Source: Nematopogon swammerdamellus (Eukaryota > Arthropoda > Insecta > Lepidoptera > Adelidae). Taken from it: 64,000 nucleotides of DNA. The position numbers and the translations under genes are program-made. Below, piece by piece: positions 1 through 9,072 of the stretch (its first letter is position 1; every line of letters begins with the position of its first letter). A model generated the notes under the pieces. That model was given only the letters and a program-made list of their open reading frames with translations. It had not been told where the DNA came from and ran no database searches. The stretch lies in the NCBI GenBank assembly GCA_946902875.1, contig OX336353.1:17931151-17995150 (forward strand), read 5' to 3'.

Positions 1-1070
1 TCTATAAGGAAGAACCGGGCGAAATGTACATAATTTACATACAAAGTTTTAATAATTATATAACATACTATATGTAAACAAAAAATTAAATATATTAAGT
101 CGAAGATATATCAATAAAATAATATTAAAAATACAAAAAACATAGGTTTCATTCAGGATTAAAAAAGCACTTACTTACGCGAGCAAAGTATTTGAGCAAT
201 CGCGAGTATTGAGACCTCATAAGTGGTTTCTATTAAAGTTCGTAGCGCCTCTACGGTTCGTAGCACGGCTACACTTAGCTCAAGCGGAAATGATAAACTC
301 GGCGTAGAGGGTCTACGAGAATTTGCCGTTCACGAGGCCACGCTTCGACGCCACATTATCTTACAACCATCGTATTGTGAAAGAGTCCGTGTAGTACGAA
401 CTTGAGTCAGCCGCTATTGCCAAGTAGTTCTCGACTTATATGCGAACATAGAATAATGGCGGCGCCTACATAGATAGTTACCTACAAATTTTGGTTACAT
501 TACTCTCCCTTATAATAAAAAAAAAACATCACAAGAAATACTTTCTATTTAGAACAGTTAAATCGCCTCTCGAGGGCATTAGGCTTCAAAACACGACAGT
601 AGGCACTAACTCGCAAAGCCTACAACCTCCGATGGAGGCGAACTTACTGCCCGAGGCGAGCTACTCGAGCGTATATCACGTGACGCGAATGCCTAGATAA
701 AGGCTAGGTCGTACGTGCTTCAGCTGTTGTTCGATTCCAAGTATTACACGATCGCGCGAATATTATTTTTAACTACAGGCAAACACTGTCAAAATAAGGA
801 AAAAACAATTTTACATAATACATCGAGCCGAGATGCTCCTGTCAACTATCAAACAAACGAAAATGTCATCCAGCCTCCGTATCCACTAGCGCCATCTACT
901 TTACCATAATTCAACTATATCTACTTTATTTCATTGAACGGAACCATTCACGCAACCCTATTACGCCGCCTGTCCACCTTTCCTACTGCTGTATCTTTGA
1001 ACCGTAAAAAATCAAGGTTGGTCCCCATAGAAGAAACTTTTTTTAAATTTTTTTGTTCTTTTTGCTCTAT
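1..1070. other. Stretch without recognisable gene or repeat
   Basis: The first 180 bases are very AT-rich and the rest is mixed. Reading frames are about 100 codons or shorter and none resembles a known protein. No match to the repeat families seen elsewhere in the window was noticed. Confidence 0.5.
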
Positions 1071-1074
1071 CGTA

Positions 1075-1215
1075 AAAGCGATACTAATACAAGCGTATCA
1101 TTCTTGGGATTATAGTGCAAATTATAAAGCAATACAACAAATAAAAACTGGCCAATTATGTTGTGGTACGGAATCCTCGGTGCGCGAGTTCGACTTAATT
1201 TGGCCGGTTTTTTTT
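1075..1215 (-). repeat. Repeat E, partial copy
   Basis: Read on the minus strand this starts with a degenerate GGCCAAATTAAGTCGAACTCGCGCACCGAGGATTCCGTACCAC-type head and continues with ACAACATAATTGGCCAGTTTTTATTTGTTG. It belongs to the same subfamily as the copy at 58905-59265. The internal GACA microsatellite and distal end are missing. The element is noncoding. Confidence 0.7.
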
Positions 1216-1573
1216 TTTAGAAACACCCGCCCCAGAGCAATACTTTGAGAAAAAATTTACATAAAACGACTTTGGTACCAAATCAAATCCAGCTATTCCG
1301 CCGCAAGCAGGCCATGCACATGTGCTGATATAGATATAGACTGCGAAATAGTACTCGTACCGAGTACGCTTTCGTTGCGTCGCTCGTGTCATACTTGGAA
1401 TCGACCTGCTGTTGAAGCAATGTGTCTGCATTTAATAAGAACAATGGGCACATTTTATTTTCTTATATTTGAAATGTCTCATGTAATATACGAATACTTT
1501 TTCTTTTCACAAAACAATTATTGTTGGAACCATATCGTATTAAATTAAACAATAAAACTCCCGACTGCTAATA
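1216..1573. other. Unannotated AT-rich spacer
   Basis: No coding signature, repeat-family match or structured repeat was seen here. Confidence 0.5.
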
Positions 1574-2345
1574 AAAAGCGACTAGTCGGACTCGCGTACC
1601 GACTTTTCAGCACCACAAAAAAAATCAAAAAATACCTTTCTTGTATGGGTTCATTTGAATTTTTTCATTAATTTTATACCCTTAATTTTTTTAGCGCCAT
1701 CCAAAATACCTGATTATTCTTTATCTAGATTACTTTATTGCAGCTATTTTTACAAAATTGTAATTGAATTTTATACATTTTAAATTTTTTATTATTTGTT
1801 GTTATATCGGCCATAATATTTTTTTTTTTTATGGAAACTGACACGGTTGACTACATCACCTACAACGTCCGTGATGTCAGCCCATAACACCGGGTGAACT
1901 AGGTGCCATGTCAGTGCTTCCCCCTTTGATCGTGCCGGCTACACTGAACTGGTCGGAAAACACAAACTATTTACATAGCCGTTTAGACCGACGTTTCATT
2001 CAGTGCGGTGGTACCAACCCGGGCGGGTTAAACCCTACCACCAAGTAAGATTATGAGGGAAGGGACCTACAGTTTTACGAGGAATCCGAACCTCGGTCAG
2101 CCTCCAACGGTCAGCGGTCACCCATCCAAGTACTGACCGCACCCAGCGTTGCTTAACATTCAATAGCGATAGTTGACTGTCTGCACCACTGAGCTAACGA
2201 GGCTGACAGATAACAACACATATTCTGTGAATATTTCAACCGGCTACCTATTACGGTTCAAGAGATACAGCAGTAGGACAGACAGACAGACGGCGTAGGC
2301 TTAGTAATAGGCTTCCGTACGGGGTAGGGAATCATAAAAATGTAT
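1574..2345 (+). repeat. Repeat E copy interrupted by a SINE
   Basis: The left part (1574-1821) carries the divergent head, the poly-A stretch, TTTCTTGTATGGG and the GTTGTTATATCGGCCATAATA motif. The right part (2209-2345) resumes with AACACATATTCTGTGAA, the ACCTATTACGGTT motif, a short GACA run and GGCGTAGGCTTAGTAATAGG. Uninterrupted copies elsewhere join exactly these halves, so the SINE at 1822-2207 landed inside an older repeat E. The class is unresolved; it is a short noncoding interspersed element with a microsatellite. Confidence 0.8.
1822..2207 (-). mobile_element. SINE-A, near full length
   Basis: In sense orientation (minus strand) the element starts with a tRNA-like GCCTCGTTAGCTCAGTGG, passes through a 5S-rRNA-like GGTCAGTACTTGGATGGGTG segment and a B-box-like GGTTCGGATTCC. 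The central domain follows (GGTCCCTTCC ... GGTGGTAGGGTTTA ... GGTTGGTACCACCGCACTG), then the TGATGTCAGCCC tail region and poly-A (poly-T on the plus strand). It has no coding capacity and would need LINE proteins in trans. The GAT/CGGTCG variant of the tail is shared with 36638-36864, so these two copies form a subfamily. Confidence 0.85.
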
Positions 2346-2357
2346 GAACAATGATGT

Positions 2358-2480
2358 ATGTATGTATGTATGTATTCTTTATTGAAAACAAATGTATACA
2401 AATTACGCACAATAGGCGAGCCTAATGCCGTGATACATTCTATTCTAACTAACCTTTGGGATGAGGGAGAAGTACATGCA
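2358..2480 (-). repeat. LINE/SINE 3' tail remnant with TATG microsatellite
   Basis: A TATG run (TGTATGTATGTATG) is followed by TTCTTTATTG, an AATAAA-type signal on the minus strand, and by a CTAATGCCGTGATAC stretch typical of non-LTR 3' ends in this window. Nothing coding remains. Confidence 0.5.
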
Positions 2481-2559
2481 GGCGAACAAGAATAATTTGC
2501 GGTAAAATTAGACTAAAGCAATATGTATGATTTCTTTTTTTATGTAATCCGGTATTGTT

Positions 2560-2935
2560 GACTGAGTCGGAGGGGCCAAAGTACATGTCCGAACAGCCAA
2601 TATCACCTCCGAGAAGGTAGGTGCCATACCGGAGACTTCCCTGGATTGCTGGCTATACTGGACTAGAGGAGAACACAACCGAGGCTGCTATGCGGCCATT
2701 TTACATCCAGTGCGGTGGTACCAACCTAGTCGGCTACAATTTGAGCCTACCACCTAGTAAGGGGCAAGGGAAGGGACCTACTGTTTTACACCGGTTCCGA
2801 ACGGCGAAGCAACAGGTGTAGGTATGCACGTAAATTTTTTCGTCAGAAAAAACTCATCGGTACACGCCGACCCGATTCGAACCTCGGACCTCTCGAATGA
2901 GAAGCCGATGCCCAAACCACTCGTCAAATGATAAA
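2560..2935 (-). mobile_element. SINE-C with tRNA-like head
   Basis: Sense is the minus strand. The head (about 2835-2935) reads GACGAGTGGTTTGGGCATCGG ... GGTTCGAATCGGG, which gives tRNA-type A and B boxes, followed by GGCGTGTACCGATGAG. The core (about 2690-2800) is the domain shared with SINE-A: GGTCCCTTCCCTTGCC, ACTAGGTGGTAGG and GGTTGGTACCACCGCACTGG. The tail holds CACCTACCTTCTCGGAGG and ends near GGTGATATTGGCTG. The 66-codon plus-strand frame across the core is only the antisense reading. A headless second copy lies at 17446-17655. Confidence 0.75.
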
Positions 2936-3499
2936 CTCCAACGAAGACTACATAAATACTATAATACACATATTGAATAGATCCATTAAATTGAGAAAAT
3001 CGTTACTCTTCCAAAGTAAGCCTACCACCACAAAGATTGTCGTCGCCGATTCTGTCGACCGTCTCGCTTAAATAATTTACTTAAATTTCGTACCACCACC
3101 ATCGCCGCGCCGCGCCGCCGCGGGCCAAATGCCAAAATATTCCGTTTATTTATTCAAAATATGTTAATAGCTTCGACGTCTTCCACTGGAAATAATCGCT
3201 ACGATACGGCCGAGGCGGAAAACATCCGGATTATGTAAACGACGCAATATTATTATTGAAAGGTGGTGGGTTTGAAAGCACTGACCGCTTTGCAATATTG
3301 AAACAAAAACGCGACCAAAAATCGAGGGTGTGCAGAATGAAGCGGGAAGAGTCGGGGAGGGGGACGGACAATCGAACGCGGTGCTCAGCGACGACGCGTG
3401 TCGGTTGCCATGCTTACGTTGCATTTTATGTGCTCCCAGCGCATACGAATACTTTAGTCAACATACAAGGTGAAAATTCCGCTCTTTCTGAGAGATCTA
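2936..3499. other. Unannotated stretch
   Basis: A short GC-rich run (CCGCGCCGCGCCGCC) lies near 3100-3125. Overlapping frames of 86 and 108 codons occur on opposite strands near 3164-3582, but neither has recognisable motifs and the longer one runs into the tRNA-like SINE head that follows. Confidence 0.45.
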
Positions 3500-3502
3500 C
3501 AG

Positions 3503-3575
3503 TGGCGGGTGACCGAGTGGTTGGGCATCGGCTTCTCATGCGAGAGGTCCGAGGTTCGAATCCGTTTGGCGTGTA
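3503..3575 (+). repeat. tRNA-derived SINE head fragment
   Basis: GGTGACCGAGTGGTTGGGC provides an A-box-like element and GAGGTTCGAATCC a B-box-like element about 40 bases later, followed by TTTGGCGTGTACCAATGAG as in the SINE heads at 2560-2935 and 58440-58650. It does not fold as a complete tRNA with an acceptor stem, so it is a SINE head and not a tRNA gene. Body and tail are absent. Confidence 0.7.
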
Positions 3576-3619
3576 CCAATGAGTACCACGGTAATTTAAA
3601 AGCCATTTTTTTTAAATCG

Positions 3620-4125
3620 TGACATTTTGCACCGAGCCACCCAAAGGTGTCTGACGACGCCCTTGGACATTCGGTCGTATACGGGGATTACGAATGCCAT
3701 GCCGACCTGACAGGCGTCCATTCACGACCCTCTTGATGGTCCCGAGATTGTACTTGGGGGGAACATATATGGACAGGGAGAACGTTCCAGAGTTTACAAG
3801 ACCTAACAATGAAAAATTGGACCTCCTTGGCGTGGAATTGTCCAAAGATTTGAGTTTTAGGAGTTTCGTAGAGTCCAAAGCTACACTTGCCTCCAAGAAA
3901 TTGGGCGTCTTCTAGCGCAGCAGGCGGTTCTTATCACCGGCACAACTCCTTATGCTATATAAAGGGCAAGTTCGTCCGGTGATGGAGTACTGGAGTCATC
4001 TGTGGTAAGGATGATCTCATTACATTTTCGCGTCCTTGGAGTCTATCCAGCGCCGCGCCATCCGTCTAGTAAAGTCTAGTTGGTGATCACAAGCTCACCG
4101 AGATACGGAAGACTCTCATGAAATA
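3620..4125 (+). pseudogene. LINE-D reverse-transcriptase fragment
   Basis: Translation gives LDLLGVELSKDLSFRSFVESKA (from about 3818) and then, across a stop, SRRFLSPAQLLMLYKGQVRPVMEYWSHLW. This matches the region downstream of the YADD motif in the LINE-D frame at 21220-23088. Stop codons follow KKLGVF and SHLW, so it is dead. The 5' part (about 3628-3770) is a noncoding module (CGACGCCC...GACATTCGG...GCGAATGCCATGCCG) that recurs at 16620-16770 and about 29120-29230. It is cut at 4125 by an oppositely oriented LINE-D fragment. Confidence 0.75.
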
Positions 4126-4127
4126 TT

Positions 4128-4555
4128 ACGGATTTTTTTTATTACTTCCGATCTGGGTAGCTTTGCCCGAGGTCGAAGCCTCAGGCGCAGCCAATTTCAC
4201 CCCCGCGGAGATGCCAGTCCGGCTTGGAGGTGGACTAATGTCGCTAAGGCTATTAACCCGCGATTTGAAGATCCGTGGATTGCAGAAGTGGGAAAAGATA
4301 TTCCCCGGAAGCCCATTCCACACCTTTGCAGTGCGGCACAAGAACGATTTAGAGAATCGTGCAATTCGAAGAACTCTTCTGTCTACTACATAGGGATGTT
4401 CCGCGAGAGTATAGCGGGTTTGGCGAAGGCGAACATGACGAGGATTTATAAGAGTTCGTCAGAGCAGCGGCCATAGTAGTGCCGATAAAACAGGCTCATT
4501 GACCCAACGATACGTCTGTGCTTTAGAGGTTGAAGGTCCTTTGTGAGTCACCAAT
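4128..4555 (-). pseudogene. LINE-D 3'-end fragment, antisense
   Basis: The T-run at 4131-4139 marks the poly-A end of a minus-strand copy. The minus strand has GGCTGCGCCTGAGGCTTCGACCTCGG, a near match to the 3' end of the LINE-D copy at 21239-23342. Further in, its residues read HLCSAAQERFRES on the plus strand, the antisense of the family C-terminal motif FLCRTTKVWNGLPGN. It stops abruptly at about 4555, so it is 5' truncated. It inserted head-to-tail-inverted beside the plus-strand fragment at 3620-4125. Confidence 0.75.
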
Positions 4556-4884
4556 GAGGTCTGAATAGAATCCAATGCCGATTACATTAATGTTTTATTC
4601 TTTCTTCTGCTCCTAAGGCACTGGCGATCCCATTTTACTCAAACATTCAGCTTGCCCTGGTTTAACCCTAACTGTCCCATTTCGCAACAATTCCTAGATC
4701 TCGCGTATAAAATCCATCATGTCGAGAGGCTTATCCCCAGCAGTACTAGTGTTGCCATCCGGCGGGCCCGGCCTAGGGCATTACGGTTAATCTCGTTAAG
4801 TAAGAGGACGGCTGACTGCCGCCTCGGGGGGGCTAACTTCGTTACCCGGTGACGGAAGACCGCCCGGGGCTCGACGGCTCATTA
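4556..4884. other. Unannotated stretch
   Basis: Moderately GC-rich sequence with no recognisable coding or repeat signature. Confidence 0.5.
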
Positions 4885-5012
4885 GGTTGACGGATCGAAT
4901 GGTCGACAGCTTACACGGTTGACAAATCCAAAGGCGGACAGTTCACTGCGTTGACGGATCGGAAGGTCGACAGTTCACAGAGTAGACAAACTGGAAGTTG
5001 ACAATTGATGAG
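4885..5012. repeat. 32-bp minisatellite, four degenerate units
   Basis: Units start at 4885, 4917, 4949 and 4981 and share GTTGACGGATCGGAAGGTCG and the following ACAGTTCAC. Spacing is exactly 32 bp while the units differ at several positions, so the array is old. Confidence 0.75.
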
Positions 5013-5747
5013 TCGACATCATCGTTTTTGAAAGATCCCTTTATCGTGTACCGTAACTACCGTATCGTATTGTGCTGATGGTAGTATTGAGTATTCGGTG
5101 GCCCGTGGGCGGTCCATAGGTTTCAGAATGCTATTCCTTCCGACCTTGTACCTATACAACAATCATTTAGAGCGAACAATACTCATTATTAGAGCATAGA
5201 TTTCCTCGAGTTTTCTTACGTTGAAGTGACGGATAAAAATTTATGAATCTAAATACCTCTTTGCGTGGTTGCCACCCGCTTCGCCGCGTCGCCTGGACAT
5301 CCATCAGTGGTGAGTCCTGCACAGTTTCCTTTCCTCCCCTGGTGTGGTGTTCACTGCGACTGCATTTACAACGCAAGCCTATATAGGTAAAATTTTTTAT
5401 CATTTTGAAAAACCTAAATTCCAGCGACCTACCGCCGCGTCACCAGTTGGAAAATTAAATTTCCCAATAACAGATTTAAAAAACAAAAACGATCAACATG
5501 TCACAATGTCACAAAAGTTGAGAAAGAGGAAGTATATAAACTTAAAAATAAACAAATTATGTAAATAAATAAAATAATATAAAATATAGATAATATTTAG
5601 TCTGACAGTAAAACCGATAAATTAAATTATTAATTTATGTAGTAAATGGGATGTTTCATTAAGAAACATTTAATTTTGGATTTAAATAAACATTAATTTA
5701 TGAGATCTTAAAAACACTAAATTAAAACGTAAATGTTTTTCGCCCAG
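5013..5747. other. Unannotated stretch
   Basis: Mixed composition up to about 5450, then strongly AT-rich with long A/T runs. No gene or repeat family was recognised. Confidence 0.5.
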
Positions 5748-6261
5748 TTTTTTTTTTTTTTTTTTTTTTTTTATTTTTTATTTTTTTTTTTTTTTTTATG
5801 GAACCTGACACGGTTGGCTACATCACCTACAACATCCGTGATGTCAGCCCATAACACAGGGTGAACTAGGTGCCATGTCAGTGCTTCCCTTCATTTCATG
5901 TCGGCTACACTAAACTGGACGGAAAACACGAACTATTTACATAGCCGTTTCGACCGACGTTTCGTTCAGTGCGGTGGTACCAACCCGGCCGGGATAAACC
6001 CTACCACCTAGTAAGGTAAGAAGGGAAGGGACCTACAGTTTAACGTGGAATCCGAACCACGGTCAGCCTCCAACGGTCGAGCGGTCACCCATCCAATCAC
6101 TGACCGCGCTCAGCGTTGCTTAAAAACAGTTGACTAACCAACCGCGCCACTGAGCTACCGAGGCTGACGAATTTTCTTATCCCTTAGTCGACTTTTACGA
6201 CATGCGACGGGGAGAGATGCAGTGGGGCTATTCTTTTTTAAGTACCGACCCCACACGGTAC
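5748..6261 (-). mobile_element. Composite SINE type 1 (repeat B head plus SINE-A)
   Basis: In sense orientation (minus strand) the element begins with the repeat B head (GTACCGTGTGGGGTCGG ... AGTCGACTAAGGGATAAG, 6171-6261). It then joins a complete SINE-A: the tRNA-like TCAGCCTCGGTAGCTCAGTGG, the 5S-like TTTAAGCAACGCTGAGCGCGGTCAG, a B box, the central domain and a poly-A tail of over 40 bases. The same junction recurs at 33256-33740 and 60014-60448. By eye only about five differences separate it from the 33256-33740 copy across roughly 490 bases, so both are young. Confidence 0.85.
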
Positions 6262-6545
6262 AAACCTATCGTTGACCTATCGTGAATGTCCCGCCATACA
6301 GCCTGCACAGTGTTGAATGCACCCGCGTATATTTTTCACGTCTCCGTCTCGGCTTGTTTCCCTGCACGAGGCCGTTCGGTGTTCGAAAACTTGGCAGCAA
6401 CGGAACCCTCTTTATCGTACGTACAAACTGCTAGGGAATAACTTTAGATTTCCTTTTCTTTCTCTTTCATTCTACTCTCTCATCAAGCAAAGCTCACTTA
6501 AAATTTTATTCGCATTCAGTTCATTCGTCGATTACGATGCTGACT
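6262..6545. other. Unannotated spacer
   Basis: No coding or repeat match was recognised. It ends at the next repeat B copy. Confidence 0.45.
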
Positions 6546-6870
6546 ACCGTGCCGTGTGGGGTCGGCACTTTAAAAGAATAGCCTCAATGCATCTCTCCCC
6601 GTGCATGTCGTAAACGGTGAATAAGGGATAAAAGGATTACATGTCATGCTAAAGGGCGATAGGCTAGCCACCTCTCACTTTGGAACGATCCTTCCACCGA
6701 GTCATGCAGCGGGTGGGTCTTCGTACCTTACTTGCTGCTTGATAGTTGTCTTGTCCGAATACTTGGCTAAACGTGGTGGTCGGTGTTGTGCTGTAATTTT
6801 CAAGAGCAGCCCTCCGATTACTCTGCTTACCCCGATTGTCGGGATACAGCGTGTGGTGTGTATGTATGTA
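6546..6870 (+). repeat. Repeat B, near full length
   Basis: Sense order is visible end to end: GTGTGGGGTCGGCACTTTAA, AGAATAGCCTCAATGCATCTCTCCC, the CACCTCTCAC block, CTTCCACCGAGTCATGCAG, CTTACTTGCTGCTTGATAG, GGTGGTCGGTGTTGTGCTG, GGGATACAGCGTGTGG and a terminal TATG run. The microsatellite tail suggests a retroposed element of SINE type. The 136-codon frame over it is not conserved in other copies and is not taken as a gene. Confidence 0.8.
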
Positions 6871-7020
6871 GAATATAATAGAAACTCTTTATTGCGCACA
6901 ATTGAAAGAAAAACAGTACAAGACAAGAAACAAGAAATACAGGAGTGCGCAAAGGCGGACTTATCACTGCAAGTGATCTCTTCCAGTCAACCTTTAAATG
7001 TCTATGGCACTAACTTTTTA
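6871..7020 (-). repeat. LINE 3' tail module
   Basis: On the minus strand: AGGTTGACTGGAAGAGATCA, GATAAGTCCGCCTTTGCGC and a final AATAAAGAGTTTCTATTATA. This is a 3'-terminal segment of non-LTR elements; a near-identical copy lies at 14963-15108 and weaker ones at 24812-24940, 25905-25975 and 53265-53345. Confidence 0.75.
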
Positions 7021-8095
7021 TATTATTTTGTGTGTTTTGCCGCAAAATATATATAATTTAATATCACTACAAAGAGGAATTGGAGCTGACAAGCCCCCTC
7101 CCCCCCAACCCGTCCCCCCATCAGCCCGCAACCACAGAGCTTAAACAATTTGGACTTCCGAAAAATTGGTTATACGCGATTTAAACCAAAAGCTTTCGAC
7201 GAATTAAACCAAAATCTGCCTTTGAGGACCGGCGGCGGCCGTGTCAGCATAAAGGCAAATTTAAGCGGCGCGGCGGGCCCACATTTTAAATGCTAAAAAG
7301 AATCCTTTTAACCCGCAATTTTATGAGGTTATCCTTAATTACTGTTGCCGACTGCCGACGCTGTGGGCTCTTCGGCTTAATTATAGAATTAACGGTAGGC
7401 CCCAGATTTAAAACTTTGGACGAAGGGTTTGTTTAAAAAGTTTTACTGGTAGCCCCAGTTTTGCGTCTTAAAAATTATGTGGGCAATATATTTAATACTA
7501 AAATAACAACCGCACTGCAAACGGTCAAAATTTATCGTTTACAAGTTTTATTCTTATTTTTAATTATTGTATGTACGAAATTCAATTCAATATAATTTAT
7601 CATTGAACCAAGTAATAATTTTAAAAGTTTGTGCAACATTGAATTATTGTAATGTTTAAACATTTAGGAGCCTTCGACTCCCACATGGAGCGCGCCACAT
7701 GGAGGCCATTATGACTCAAATGAACACTTCAATATTTTCTATGGCTTAAATTTTACGAATTAAAAGAAGCCAGGATTATAATGTAATTTATAAATAATTA
7801 TATTTATTCAATTATTTAACTTTCTTATTTAATGTATTTTAAGTACCTACTGAAATTTAATTATATTAAATTACTAACTAAAACAAAACAAACCAAACTT
7901 CAAAATAATCTTATTCAACCTCTCGAGAGACTACCACGATCCGGGTTGACCTACCGCCATAGTCATAGAGCAATTCCCTCTACGGCCTCAGTTCGCTAGA
8001 TAAAAAATTTCATCCAAAGAGGTCGACGAGGGGAAAGTTCCCATGACACTTTCTTAATTTATAATTTAAGTAAGTTAACAATAGTATATAAATGA
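7021..8095. other. Unannotated stretch
   Basis: AT-rich overall with a C-rich run near 7090-7130 and GC-rich islands near 7210-7290. No reading frame over 60 codons with recognisable content and no repeat family was seen. Confidence 0.5.
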
Positions 8096-8254
8096 GTCGT
8101 TTCGGCGCATGGGCTGGTAGCGAAGAGCTTCGACGACCACCTTGAGAGGCTCTCGCTGAGTGGTTGGGTCAAGGGCCAGATCCTGATGGCAGCCCTGCTC
8201 GACACTGCGCGTATATTGCGGAGGTTTCTCTCTTTGGGACCCGACCATCGGTAG
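8096..8254 (+). pseudogene. Possible retroelement C-terminal fragment
   Basis: The plus strand encodes a short open stretch containing SFDDHLERLSLSGWVKGQIL followed by LLDTARILRRFLSL and a stop at 8252. This resembles the C-termini of reverse-transcriptase polyproteins of insect non-LTR elements, but the match is from pattern memory only. No upstream domain is present, so at most it is a 5'-truncated relic. Confidence 0.35.
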
Positions 8255-8412
8255 CCTGGGCTCGCCCCGCCGCCGGTGGTGGAAACTCCATTTGTTCATA
8301 TATTAATTTTAGGTTTTACTTTAAAAAAATGTAATTTTTTTTTAAATAAATGTGGAAATAAATGGATAGAATATAAATAATGTCAGAATTTTGAACTTGT
8401 TTATATACCTAC

Positions 8413-8907
8413 ACTAGCTTTTGCCCGCGGCTCCGCTCGCGTGAAATTCGTATGCTCCGCGCCGTACCGCACCGCGCCGCACCGCGCCTTTCCGCGCCGT
8501 CCCGCGCCGCTCCGCGCCGCACCGCACCGCGCCGCACCGCGCCGCACCGCACCGCGCCGCTCCGCACCGCGCCTTTCCGCGCCGCTCCACGCCGTCCCGC
8601 GCCGCTCCGCGCCGCACCGCGCCGCCCCACGCCGCCCCCGCGCCGTCCCGCGTCGAGTCGCGCCGCGCCGCACCGCACCGCGCCCCGCCGCACCGCGCCG
8701 CACCGCGCCGGACCGCGCCGCTCCGCGCCGACCCGCGCCGTCCCGCGCCGCACCGCGCCGCACCGCGCCGCCCCGCGCCGTCCCGCGTCGAACCGCGCCG
8801 CCCCGCGCCTTTCCGCGCCGCCCCGCCCCGCGCCGCTCCGCCCGCACCGCCCCGCACCGCTCCACTCCTGACTTTACTGCGAGCGAAGCCGCGGGTAAAA
8901 GCTAGTT
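8413..8907. mobile_element. GC minisatellite bounded by inverted Helitron-like ends
   Basis: The left end reads CTAGCTTTTGCCCGCGGCTC and the right end GCGAAGCCGCGGGTAAAAGC followed by TAG, so the Helitron-like 3' terminus (GGCAAAAGCTAG) appears at both sides in inverted orientation. Between them (about 8455-8870) is an imperfect array of 5- to 10-bp units such as CCGCGCCGC and ACCGCGCCGT. The array keeps several frames open on both strands (139-154 codons, Arg/Ala/Pro/Gly-only), which are low-complexity artefacts and not genes. GC content is far above the neighbours. Confidence 0.75.
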
Positions 8908-9072
8908 ATATATATAAACCTTCCGTGAAAAATTATCTAACTGATGGTGAAAACCGCATGAAAATCCGTTGCGTGGTTTAGGAGGAGTTAGCGGATATAC
9001 AGACAAAAGCGGAAAGCGACTTCAATTTATACTATGTATTGATGATGATATTGATGATGATATTGATATATT

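Noticed and set aside
2621..2821. The plus-strand frame GGTNLVGYNLSLPPSKGQGKG as a conserved peptide
   Set aside because: It is the antisense of the SINE central domain; the same reading at 17473-17727 is explained by an adjacent SINE copy.
3503..3575. tRNA-Ser-like gene
   Set aside because: A and B boxes are present but no paired acceptor stem could be built, and the following GGCGTGTACCAATGAG also follows SINE heads elsewhere.
6060..6170. A 5S rRNA gene or pseudogene
   Set aside because: Only the internal control region resembles 5S; it is the head of a retroposed SINE with tail and central domain.
8401..8905. Five overlapping 114-154-codon frames on both strands, rich in Arg, Ala, Gly and Pro
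   Set aside because: All are readings of a GC-only minisatellite; composition and presence in several frames show low complexity and not a gene.
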